DNA from: a bacterium
GTDB taxonomy: Bacteria; Bacillota_A; Clostridia; Lachnospirales; Lachnospiraceae
Direction of reading: 5' to 3'
DNA: 52,186 nucleotides
NCBI GenBank assembly: GCA_004562915.1
Contig: SFQZ01000018.1
Location: 1-52,186 of the forward strand
The stretch's first letter is position 1. Each line of letters opens with the position of its first letter. The position numbers were made by a program, and so were the translations under genes. Positions 1 to 7,900 of this stretch are shown piece by piece. The notes beneath the pieces were generated by a model. It saw nothing but the letters and a program-made list of their open reading frames with translations. It did not search any database and had not been told where the DNA came from.

Positions 1-132
1 AGCATTATAGTTCTCAATATCAGATATTGTGCGTAAGGAAACGTGCACATTTTCAGCCAGAGCATTCTGTGAAAGATTCCTGCGAAGACGTTCTTCTTTG
101 ACCAGATCTCCGAGCAATTTCTTAACCATCAT
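1..132 (-). CDS. Xre-family HTH regulator, N-terminal part (runs off the window)
   Basis: The reverse strand reads 44 codons from an ATG pair to the window edge without a stop. The peptide contains a typical lambda-repressor-type helix-turn-helix: LVKEERLRRNLSQNALAENV followed by a SLRTISDIE segment, the usual 'SQ..LA....VS...IS.IE' pattern of Xre proteins. A purine-rich GAGGTGAT lies just upstream of the start (around 137-144); an ATG at 138 is also possible. The C-terminal part is outside the window. Repeated ATGCGTTAA elements just upstream look like its own operator, so it is probably an autoregulated repressor of the adjoining mobile-element-like genes. Confidence 0.75.
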   Translation of the reverse strand, partial: MMVKKLLGDLVKEERLRRNLSQNALAENVHVSLRTISDIENYNA

Positions 133-143
133 TTTCATCACCT

Positions 144-229
144 CACTTAACGCATATATTTTACTCTAGTTCCGCAGTATATGAAATGCGTTAAAATGCG
201 TGCGATAGAGCAATATAATGCGTTAAGTG
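144..229. promoter_or_regulatory. Repeated ATGCGTTAA operators in front of the Xre gene
   Basis: CACTTAACGCAT at 144-155 is the reverse complement of ATGCGTTAAGTG at 218-229, giving a 12-bp inverted repeat about 60 bp apart. ATGCGTTAA recurs at 186-194 and a partial copy ATGCGT at 196-201. The inverted copy overlaps the ribosome binding region of the Xre gene. Multi-copy operators between divergent promoters are the normal arrangement for Xre repressors; that this repressor binds here is inference. The rest of 230-410 shows no gene or other feature I can support. Confidence 0.5.
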
Positions 230-410
230 AATAGAGAATAAGGAAGTTATTTGGGAGAAGAGTCTGATTGAGTTACACAGATCGGTATAGGCATAGCAAG
301 AACTTATTAAAAAAATCTTATACCAATATGTGGAACATCCTTCTGGTGAGTATGCAGAATATGCCTTAATAACATGTGGATTAGCACATGAAATAGTATG
401 GATAATCTGG

Positions 411-449
411 AAAGTCGAATTAGGTATAAACCGATTCGACTTTCTTTTT
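411..449 (+). terminator. Rho-independent terminator ahead of the sigma-factor gene
   Basis: AAAGTCGAAT (411-420) pairs perfectly with ATTCGACTTT (434-443) around a 13-nt loop and is followed by CTTTTT. It would end transcription arriving from upstream. The sigma-like gene starts about 100 nt further on. Confidence 0.65.
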
Positions 450-546
450 GATTGTCGAATTTTATCGAATAATGGAATACGGTGTCGATCCCCGCCTTCT
501 GGGATTTCAAAAGAAAAACGAAATCAAAATACAGGAGGATAAACAA

Positions 547-987
547 TTGGATAAATTTACATATACCGGTTCCAAGATTAAGAATCAGTTTACTGCATAC
601 ATACTGGCGCAGATTCGAGGAGCCAGACAGAATTATTTACGAAAGATGCTGCGGATTAGCAGGAATGAAATGCCAGCAGAGGATTTGACAATGGAAGAAA
701 TGGGCATTTCAGTAGAAGAAAGCCTTGAACTGAAATATCGTGAAGAATTGTTGTTAAAAGAGGCAGATGGGGACTATCCGAAATGGGACGAGATGAAGGA
801 TCAGAAACTTGTGGAGGCATTGCTCTTACTACGTGAGGATGAGAGAAAACTGATTTATCAGCATGTGTTTGAGGAACGGACGTTTGATGATATGAGTCGG
901 ATCAATGGCTTGCCACCTTACAAGGTGAAAGGGATTTATTATTATGCAATCCGTAAGATAAGAAAATGGATGGGAGGTGCAAGATGA
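547..987 (+). CDS. Small sigma-70-like factor of conjugative-transposon type (Tn916 ORF7-like)
   Basis: The likely start is TTG 547, eight bases after a strong AGGAGG at 534-539. An ATG at 448 is open but has no ribosome binding site and would place the terminator inside the gene. The 146-residue product carries a region-4-like segment near its end: acidic 'LREDERKLIYQHVFEERTF' followed by a helix-turn-helix and 'GIYYYAIRKIRKWM'. This is the pattern of the small RNA polymerase sigma-like proteins of Tn916-type integrative elements. It overlaps the next gene by ATGA. No integrase, excisionase or transfer gene is in the window, so the element may be a remnant or continue to the left. Confidence 0.7.
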   Translation: MDKFTYTGSKIKNQFTAYILAQIRGARQNYLRKMLRISRNEMPAEDLTMEEMGISVEESLELKYREELLLKEADGDYPKWDEMKDQKLVEALLLLREDERKLIYQHVFEERTFDDMSRINGLPPYKVKGIYYYAIRKIRKWMGGAR

Positions 988-1175
988 TGAATTTTGAAGA
1001 AGTGTTGTTCCGGGCGAAGATGGGAGACCATGTAGCTACTGAACGGATATTAGAGATGTTCCGACCATTGCTGATAAAAAACTCTTTGATAAATGGAAGA
1101 TTTGATGAGGATTTGTACCAGGAGTTGATAATTGAAGTGCTAAAGTGTATTCAGTCGTATCAAGAATTGGATTAG
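984..1175 (+). CDS. Helix-turn-helix protein of conjugative-transposon type (Tn916 ORF8-like)
   Basis: The 63-residue product starts MMNFEEVLFRAKMGD and continues with an amphipathic 'ERILEMFRPLLIKNS' and 'DLYQELIIEVLKCI'. This resembles the short sigma-region-2-like HTH domain proteins that sit directly beside the small sigma factor in Tn916-type elements. The start ATG overlaps the stop of the sigma-like gene (ATGA) and is preceded by GGGAGG at 971-976, so the two are translationally coupled. After its stop the sequence changes to the iron-island promoter region, so this pair marks the edge of the mobile-element-like segment. Confidence 0.65.
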   Translation: MMNFEEVLFRAKMGDHVATERILEMFRPLLIKNSLINGRFDEDLYQELIIEVLKCIQSYQELD

Positions 1176-1281
1176 CATGTATAAAGGTAATGAAGTAACA
1201 GGCGAGCTGGAATTTTATTACTCAAGTTGGAAAACGAGAAACATTCTCAAGTACAAATGTACATTTTAAGAAATAATATTG

Positions 1282-1305
1282 TATAATGATTAGACAAAAC
1301 TAACC
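1282..1305 (+). promoter_or_regulatory. Promoter -10 and DtxR-like operator of the sortase gene
   Basis: TATAAT at 1282-1287 is followed directly by the palindrome TTAG-ACAAAA-CTAA at 1290-1303 (extended by CC on the right). The operator therefore covers the predicted transcription start. No convincing -35 is visible. The palindrome matches the arms found in front of feoB, ahpC and the ECF operon. Confidence 0.65.
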
Positions 1306-1369
1306 AATAGTCATAGAATACAGAGTTGTTGAGGAAAAAGTAATGTCTTGAAAGGAATGTAATAGAAAG

Positions 1370-2182
1370 ATGAAAAAGAAAAAATCATATCATTGGTTAT
1401 TATTTATTATTATTGCAATTATCTTGATTGGGACTGCACTTTATCATATTCTTCCTCCATACATAGACCGTTTGTGGACAGCACGAAGCTATAAGAAACT
1501 GGCAGAGGAGTATGTCAGTGATGAATCCGAACCGGACGATGGAAAGCAGAAGAAAAAAGACTGGTGGCTTACGGACGTTAAGGTAGAATTTGACAAGCTG
1601 AAAGCCGAGAATCAGGATGTCATCGGCTGGATACGTTTTGATAATCAGGACGAGTTTGGAATTAATTATCCGATTTTGCATTCGGGTGACAATGAAAAAT
1701 ATTTAAGAACTGACTTGCATGGCAACAATCATATTGCAGGAAGTATCTTTCTGGAAGGTCTCAACAAATCTGATTTTTCAGACTATTACAACATCATTTA
1801 CGGTCACAATATGATAGATGGAAGTATGTTCGGAAGTCTGAAGAAATATAAGGACGAAGGCTTCTGGCAGGAGAATCAATACTTTACTGTGTACTCCGAA
1901 ACAACTGCCTACCGTTATCAGATTTTCTCCTATGAGGATGCAGTCATCGGCGGCGATGTATACAAAGTAGGATACAAGCCTGGTGAAGAATATCAGAAGT
2001 TTATCGACCAAATGATAAAAGATTCTGATGTTGATACAGGTGTAAAGCCGCAATCCAGCAATAAGATACTGACACTTTCTACATGTACGGGAAATGGATA
2101 CAGCAAGCGATTTGCCATCCATGCGGTCTGCATTGATGCACAGACAACAGACCAGTCAGAATTAAAGGAAACAGGTAATTAA
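1370..2182 (+). CDS. srtB: Class B sortase
   Basis: This 270-residue transpeptidase cleaves a sorting signal on secreted proteins and links them to the cell wall. An N-terminal membrane anchor (residues about 8-28) is followed by the catalytic fold. The active-site His is in YGHNM (His146), the nucleophile in TLSTC (Cys239), and an Arg lies close after it (Arg247). The spacing and the YGHxM motif fit class B (SrtB), which in staphylococci anchors the NEAT protein IsdC through a non-LPXTG signal. The obvious local substrate is the 1891-residue NEAT protein ending in NVKTGD, membrane span and basic tail. The gene has its own iron-type promoter/operator and is followed by the DtxR-like pair. Confidence 0.9.
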   Translation: MKKKKSYHWLLFIIIAIILIGTALYHILPPYIDRLWTARSYKKLAEEYVSDESEPDDGKQKKKDWWLTDVKVEFDKLKAENQDVIGWIRFDNQDEFGINYPILHSGDNEKYLRTDLHGNNHIAGSIFLEGLNKSDFSDYYNIIYGHNMIDGSMFGSLKKYKDEGFWQENQYFTVYSETTAYRYQIFSYEDAVIGGDVYKVGYKPGEEYQKFIDQMIKDSDVDTGVKPQSSNKILTLSTCTGNGYSKRFAIHAVCIDAQTTDQSELKETGN

Positions 2183-2188
2183 AATACA

Positions 2189-2248
2189 TTGACAAACTTC
2201 AAAAAAGAACAATATAATTAAAAATATAACGGTTTGGAATGGCTAACC
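2189..2248 (+). promoter_or_regulatory. Promoter with DtxR-like operator for the tandem regulators
   Basis: TTGACA at 2189-2194 and TATAAT at 2213-2218 are separated by 18 bp. The predicted start near 2225 is followed at once by GGTTTG-GAATGG-CTAACC (2231-2248), which differs from the perfect GGTTAG-N6-CTAACC dyad of the ahpC promoter at one arm position. The leader to the first coding start is about 150 nt. Confidence 0.65.
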
Positions 2249-2377
2249 AAAAATGTAATTAGAAAACGAGAAAACAGACATCAATGCGAAGATTCCGCCA
2301 CTGACAGAAAATTTTGCGGGAAATACCGGATATCGGATAAAAGGAAATGCATAAAAAAACAGGTAGGAAGTGTAACA

Positions 2378-3193
2378 ATGAAGAAGATAGAAAACAGAAA
2401 TATTGATATGACAAAGGGCAGAGGGGAGATGGAAGAAGATCTTCTGGAATATGTCTATCGGACATGGAGACAGGGCAGACAGATTACATCAAAAGAGTAT
2501 GCCAGAACAACAGGGATAACCGGATACGAGGCGGCAGGACTGGTACGAAGCCTGGTAACAAAAGGTTTTTTATATGAAACGGGAAATGGTAATCTGGGAC
2601 TGACAGAAAAAGGGAAACTGGAGGGGATGGATTGCCTTGCCAGACATGAGAAACTCACGCAGTTTTTCCAGATGGTAAGTGGAATGGATCAGGAACGGGC
2701 GCAGGAAGATGCGTGTCGTGTAGAACACTATATCAGTCCGGAAGGATTAAAAGGAATTGAGAATTTTATGCAATATGGAGATATATATGACAGGGTTTAT
2801 GACGACATGGATCTGTATACCTTTTATGGGGATGGAGAATTCCCGATGGCATTTGGACTTTATGAACCGGAAAGACGTAATCCAAGGTTTCTTGCAGCCG
2901 AGTATGAGAAACTGGAACATTCTGCTGTTTTAAGAATTAAGAAGTCTGAGAACTGTTTTCTGCTCCGAACGAAAAAAGAGGAATCCTTAGGTTTTGTGTG
3001 GTATCGGAGAGAGGAAGAGTGGATACAGGCAAAAAAAGAAAAATGTGTTTATCAACTCCCAACAGATATTTTTACCTACACCGCTAATACGAGCATCCCA
3101 ATTACCGAAGCAGTGGCAATCATTGCCATTACCCGTTTTGACCAAAAACCGCTGCAAATCGATTATCGGGAATTGAATATACATGTATGGTAA
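2378..3193 (+). CDS. DtxR-type metal-sensing regulator with an unusual C-terminal domain
   Basis: I chose ATG 2378, preceded by AGGTAGGAAG. An upstream TTG at 2234 lies inside the operator and lacks a ribosome binding site. Residues 19-80 form a winged helix. Residues 85-130 match the DtxR dimer/metal domain: His90 in LARHEKL and C113-x-x-E116-H117 in EDACRVEHYIS, the same Cys-x-x-Glu-His iron site as in DtxR/IdeR. The last ~130 residues do not resemble the usual SH3/FeoA-like domain and I do not recognise them; they end in a beta-rich stretch with 'SIPITEAVA'. The next gene has a similar end. It is probably an iron-responsive repressor or activator of the heme operon downstream. Confidence 0.7.
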   Translation: MKKIENRNIDMTKGRGEMEEDLLEYVYRTWRQGRQITSKEYARTTGITGYEAAGLVRSLVTKGFLYETGNGNLGLTEKGKLEGMDCLARHEKLTQFFQMVSGMDQERAQEDACRVEHYISPEGLKGIENFMQYGDIYDRVYDDMDLYTFYGDGEFPMAFGLYEPERRNPRFLAAEYEKLEHSAVLRIKKSENCFLLRTKKEESLGFVWYRREEEWIQAKKEKCVYQLPTDIFTYTANTSIPITEAVAIIAITRFDQKPLQIDYRELNIHVW

Positions 3194-3213
3194 AGAAGGA
3201 GATAAGAAACAAT

Positions 3214-4050
3214 ATGGAAAAAGGTGAACATCTGAAACGACAGAACAGACCTACGATGCTCCAATTAAAATATTTACAGGGACTTTCAAGGGTGGAAAAG
3301 AAACGTGGAGTACAAGGAAGTATCGCAGAATATTATAACGTGAACCGTTCAACGGTAAACCGATATTTTAAAAACTGTATAGAAAGAGGGATTCTGACAG
3401 AAACACTGGAATTTACTGTTGAAGGCCAGGAATGGCTGGGCAGGTATGTGGAGTTATACGAGAATCTTCAGAAATACCTAGAAGAAATCGGTGCGAGACC
3501 GGAGGAGATAGAAAAAACAATAGATGTTATGGTGGAAGACATCGACATTCATATGCTGGAATTGATGATCAATGCACATGCAGAAAAGAAATCAGTATAC
3601 AAAAGAAGAGAGAATGAACTGGATCAGGAGATACAGAACAATCTGCAGAAATGCGAAAGGCATCCGGTTGTATTCCGCTTGTATCGTATGAATAAAAAGT
3701 CGGGAAAGAGCAGAGACTCTATGGCAATGAGAGGATTTGAAGAAACAGCAGAAATTGTTCAGAATCACGGAGAAAGTTATCTGGAACTGAAGCTGAAAGA
3801 AATGACGGCACATTCCAGAGCGAATGGCAAGGTGATGGCGGGCAGGTTGAAAACACTGAAGTATGAGCATAACGAGATCTTTGAGACAGCAGAGATTGAG
3901 GATAATCGTGTAAGAATTCCAATGGAAGCATGCAGAATGCATAAATGGACTGGCATAGGTACAATGGGCAGTGTACCGATTACAGTAACTTGCAACGTGG
4001 GAGAGATGCACATGCCGGAAAGCACTGCGATGTTATTTTTTTGGGTATAA
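3214..4050 (+). CDS. DtxR-like winged-helix protein lacking the canonical metal site
   Basis: ATG 3214 follows AAGGAG (3197-3202); the frame is open from 3187, overlapping the previous stop. Residues about 18-75 form a winged helix ('GSIAEYYNVNRSTVNRYFKN' with a wing 'LTETLEFTVEGQEW'). The region that should hold the Cys-x-x-Glu-His site reads 'TIDVMVEDIDIHMLELMINA', so the Cys is lost. The middle is highly charged and helical. The C-terminus carries 'RIPMEACRM' and 'SVPITVTCNVGEM', similar to the end of the preceding protein ('SIPITEAVA'). The two genes form one transcription unit closed by a strong terminator. A paired sensor/co-regulator is plausible, but function is not known. Confidence 0.55.
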   Translation: MEKGEHLKRQNRPTMLQLKYLQGLSRVEKKRGVQGSIAEYYNVNRSTVNRYFKNCIERGILTETLEFTVEGQEWLGRYVELYENLQKYLEEIGARPEEIEKTIDVMVEDIDIHMLELMINAHAEKKSVYKRRENELDQEIQNNLQKCERHPVVFRLYRMNKKSGKSRDSMAMRGFEETAEIVQNHGESYLELKLKEMTAHSRANGKVMAGRLKTLKYEHNEIFETAEIEDNRVRIPMEACRMHKWTGIGTMGSVPITVTCNVGEMHMPESTAMLFFWV

Positions 4051-4114
4051 AAAAGCAAAATGAGAAAAAATATCATTGTGCAAAATATGCAACAAAAATG
4101 AGAAAAAATTCAAT

Positions 4115-4157
4115 AAAAAGCCGTTGTTGATAAAATACCATCAACAACGGCTTTTTT
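4115..4157. terminator. Strong bidirectional terminator after the regulator pair
   Basis: A perfect 17-bp stem (4115-4131 with 4140-4156) carries AAAAAGCC on the left and GGCTTTTTT on the right, so it works on both strands. It closes the regulator transcription unit. Confidence 0.9.
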
Positions 4158-4246
4158 GCACAAAAAAATGTCTGAATAACAACAAAAATAAAAGAAAAAT
4201 CGCTATAATTGTTGCTATTTGGGCAACAAATCATTTGAATATAGTG

Positions 4247-4303
4247 TTGACAGGTGTGGTGGATTATGGTATCTATTGGATGTGGAGTTAGACGCAAATA
4301 ACC
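4247..4303 (+). promoter_or_regulatory. Promoter and DtxR-like operator of the NEAT/heme operon
   Basis: TTGACA (4247-4252), a 17-bp spacer and TATCTA (4270-4275) give a plausible promoter. GTTAG-ACGCAA-ATAACC at 4287-4303 lies just after the predicted start and has one mismatch to TTAG-N6-CTAA. The geometry (operator over +1) matches the ahpC and sortase promoters. The remaining leader to 4393 holds the small dyad listed next. Confidence 0.5.
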
Positions 4304-4347
4304 GAAAATAATATTGCGGAACTCTAAGCAATCATAACTAAAAATTT

Positions 4348-4364
4348 ATTAGCGAAAAGCTAAT
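4348..4364 (+). promoter_or_regulatory. ATTAGC-GAAAA-GCTAAT dyad in the NEAT operon leader
   Basis: A perfect 6-bp inverted repeat with a five-base loop lies 30 nt upstream of the first NEAT gene. The spacing between TTAG and CTAA is seven, not six, so it does not match the iron operator exactly. It could be a small mRNA hairpin with a GNRA-like loop near the ribosome binding site, or a second weak operator. Confidence 0.3.
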
Positions 4365-4393
4365 ACCAAGACAAGAAAAGGAGGATTACAGTT

Positions 4394-4867
4394 ATGAGAA
4401 AGATTAAGAAATTAGTTGCTACATTATTAGCAGCAACAATGTTACTGGCAATGGGAGTTACAGCGTTTGCTGCAGATTCATTAGCAGATGGTAAGTACAC
4501 AGCAAAGCAGAATCTTTATAAGAACTCAGCTTGTACAACAACATCTATGGGAGATGATGCACTCAATGATATGCGTGCAGAAATTACGATTGCAGATGAT
4601 GAGGCAACACTTGTTGTTCATACTCATGAGATTACATATTTAGGTCTGACTGGACATTTAGGAAAAATGGTAGTTAATGGAAAAACAGTTACTCCGAAAC
4701 AGACTACAACTAATGGCGTAACAGATTACTACTTCACATTCACAGGTTTAGATGCATCTACAATTTATGAAGGCTGTGTAATTACTGGTAAATTCACAAC
4801 ATACGTTGGAAGTATGCCGATGAACGCAACAGGATATTTGAAACTTACAGACATCACAGCAAAATAA
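4394..4867 (+). CDS. Small secreted NEAT-like heme-binding protein
   Basis: The start follows AAAAGGAGG. Residues 1-27 form a signal peptide (MRKIKK, hydrophobic core, AFAAD cleavage site). The mature ~130 residues begin 'LADGKYTAKQNLYKN', with the 'DGxY' opening of NEAT domains and a 'TTSMGDDA' turn where NEAT domains carry the Ser-Met lip over heme. A 'TYLGLTGHLGKM' strand region follows. 'GLTGHLGKM' is echoed by 'GMTGYLYKL' and 'KLGYLSKL' in the giant neighbour, supporting homology. There is no membrane or sorting signal at the C-terminus, so it is probably released as a hemophore. It is first in the heme operon, with an attenuator-like hairpin after it that could raise its dose over the downstream genes. 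Confidence 0.65.
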   Translation: MRKIKKLVATLLAATMLLAMGVTAFAADSLADGKYTAKQNLYKNSACTTTSMGDDALNDMRAEITIADDEATLVVHTHEITYLGLTGHLGKMVVNGKTVTPKQTTTNGVTDYYFTFTGLDASTIYEGCVITGKFTTYVGSMPMNATGYLKLTDITAK

Positions 4868-4884
4868 AATAAGTAAATATGTAT

Positions 4885-4928
4885 GTAAAGCAAGCTGCTT
4901 TACCAAAAAGTGCAGCAGCTTGTTTTAC
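4885..4928 (+). terminator. Intercistronic hairpin (partial terminator)
   Basis: A 15-bp stem (4885-4899 with 4914-4928, one G-T pair) sits between the small and the giant NEAT genes. Its 3' arm contains TTTT, but there is no long T-run after it. It probably reduces rather than stops read-through or stabilises the upstream message. Confidence 0.6.
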
Positions 4929-4944
4929 TTGATACGGAGGAAAA

Positions 4945-7900
4945 ATGAAAAAAATAAAAAAGATATTAGCCTTTGTATTGAGTACAAGTATGTTACTTGG
5001 CGGTATGAATATACAAGCGTTTGCTGGTGAACAGAAAGAAACAAATACCGCAAATACAGAGTTAGATAACCAAAATGAATATGTTGTTCCACTGACTTTT
5101 TATGGACCTTCTGGAAAACTGCTTACGGAGGAGCCTTATTCGGGTACAGTTCAGGATTACATGGATAATGTTGCACTAGTAAAAAAGAATGATAATGGAA
5201 CATATCATGTAACCTTACAGATTGAAAATTATGAAAAAATTGATATTTTGCAGTTCTCAAAACCGGGTGTAATTTCAGATGATATAGCACCTTCGAATGC
5301 ACCTATGGGAACTTTTAATATTCCAGAAAAATATATTGCTAATAATGAGGAAAATCCATCAGAGGCAACGGAATATTTGAAGGAACAAGGACAAATTAAT
5401 GAAGAGTGGAATGATAAATACATTCAAAATTATTCTGTTGAAAAAGCAACAACGGGTGTGTCGTGGTATTCTTTTGATGTGGATACACTGGAAGGAACGA
5501 TGTATACTAAAGCTTTCTATAGTTATGGAAGAACAGATGATGACTTGGAAAGCTATATGTACGGAATTGTAAACGGAAAATTTACATTTGATGTAAATAA
5601 TGCAGTAGTTGCTAAAGAGATTAACGAAGAAAATTATAAAAATATTGGATTGGAGCTTTCTAAAGTTGTAACCAGTGTTGGAGATTCATCGGATTTCACA
5701 GGATTTGTAGCAGAAGAAAAAACTGCAAATGATTTGTTTAGTGGTACTTGTGAAGCAAAAATTGAGAATGGAAAAGTTACTGTTACAGCAGAGACAAGTA
5801 GCATTGATTCAATAAGAGTACTTGAAGAAATTAAGGATTTAGGCGAGTGTACTTATCCTTCAACTTCTTCATATCGCCAATATATGTATGCGTATTCGAG
5901 AGAAGTAAAAAAGAATAAGTATATTTCTGTTTATTCAGACAATATTTTGGAAGATGGAAAATTTTCCATTGAATACGAAAACTTAGAAGAAGCTATTTTT
6001 GGAAAACAGGTTGAGATACAAACAGAAGATGGTACCTACTATGGAGAATTGCGAGTAAGAACAACACCGAAAGAAAAACTCGAATTGACAGATGGTGATG
6101 TTACACTTGTAACAGATAATTACACAGTTAATAGTAAAGCAAAATTTGGAGCAGAACTTTTACAGGAAACATCAGATGAAGCTAGTGAATATAACAAATA
6201 TTATTCTTTGTTAGCAGGAAACGCTTCAAAAGCATTGATCTATAATTTGTCATTAAAAATGAATGACTCACAGGTTATCCCATCAAGAGCGGTAGAATTA
6301 AGAGTAAAAATTCCGGAAGACTGGGATACGAGCAAAATAGAAGTTCAATGGTATTATCCAGTAAATGAAATGTTTAATCCGATAGAGTATTTTGATTCGT
6401 CTTCCTATAAAAATGATGATGGAACTATTCACATGGAAGGCGATGAACTGGTTATAACAGGTACTACTCGTGTTTATAATACAATCGCTATTACACAAAA
6501 AGCAGATAAAGTAGACATTTCAGAAATTCAGGACGGAACATATAATGTTAATGTTACTATGTGGCAGCAGGAGCAGCCGGATAGATTATCTATGAGCAAT
6601 TCGGCAGTTGTAAATGATTCCGCTCGTTTAGTAGTTAAAAATGGAAAGAAACATATTTACTTTGATACGCAGGGAATTACAATCGGAGGTAAGTACGGAT
6701 ATAGCAATGGCATTTTCTGGGCAAATAATGAGCAGACAGAAGAAGATGGGCTTCCAGTATTAAGCGAATATACACCACTCGATTATTACAGTTATTATCT
6801 GAATGATTCAGGAAACACAGATATGGATTCTTATGCAGAACAGTATGATCTGTATTATCCAAAGACGGTTGGATTCGAATTTCCGGAATCAGCAGACAGA
6901 GATGACGGGGTATATCTGAACTTCTTTGTTCCTATCATGGATGAACTTCAGCATAAAGTTCCTGGATCTGGTGAAGGATGCAGAACTGCATTTATGACTT
7001 TATCTGGTTTAACCCCTGTAGCAGAAATTAACGAGCCGACTCATGATAAATCTGTTTTAGTTGTAGCAGTTGACAAAGCATCTAAATATGCAGCCGACAA
7101 TTATACAGAGGAATCTTACAAAGTATTATCTGATGCAGTAGCAAAAGCTCAGAAGGTAATCGACGGAACAACATCTGCAAACGATTCTGAAATCGTAGCA
7201 TTAGATAAAGAAATCTCTGATGCAATCAGCGGATTAAAAGAGGCAACTGGACTTGATAAATACAATAAAGTTCTGAAAAATGCCAAAGCATTAAATGAAG
7301 CAGATTATACAGCAGAAAGTTGGGCAGACCTTCAGGCAGTGATCGCTGCTCAGGAAGGAAATGTGACAGAAGAAAATGCAGATCAGGCATCCGCAGACCT
7401 TCAGTCAGCAGTAGATGCACTTGTACCGATGTCAACAGCCGTTTCAATGGAAAAAGGCGTTTATGAAGTACAGGCAACACTTACCAATCAGGATGGAACA
7501 GCAAATGATTTGAATGCGGGATTAAAATCTGCTCGTTTATATACAGATAAAGACGGTAATGTAACTGCTTATCTGTACGTGGACGGAATTACCGGTATGC
7601 AGTATCGAAAAGGTGCTGGATATGTAGATGCAGATACAGACGCAGGCAGACTTGTAGTTGCACTTCCTGCAAATGTAGAAAATCATAAAGTAAAAGTAAC
7701 AACAGAAAGCGGAGAAGCAGAACTCCTGTTAAATCTGGATTTAAAATCTGCAGTAAAACAGGAAATTAAAACTTCTGATCTGGAATCGAAGTTAGAAGAT
7801 GCAAAAGCATTAAAAGAGAAGAATTACACAAGTGATTCATTTGCCGCAGTCACAGATGCCATTGCAAAAGCAGAAAGCGTTCAGGCAGATAAAGTGGCAT

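Noticed and set aside
4115..4157. Possible riboswitch before the NEAT operon
   Set aside because: The only strong structure is a simple perfect bidirectional terminator that belongs to the upstream regulator genes; the promoter lies downstream of it.
4348..4364. ATTAGC/GCTAAT dyad as another iron operator
   Set aside because: The spacing between TTAG and CTAA is seven instead of six, unlike all other sites; kept only as a low-confidence element.
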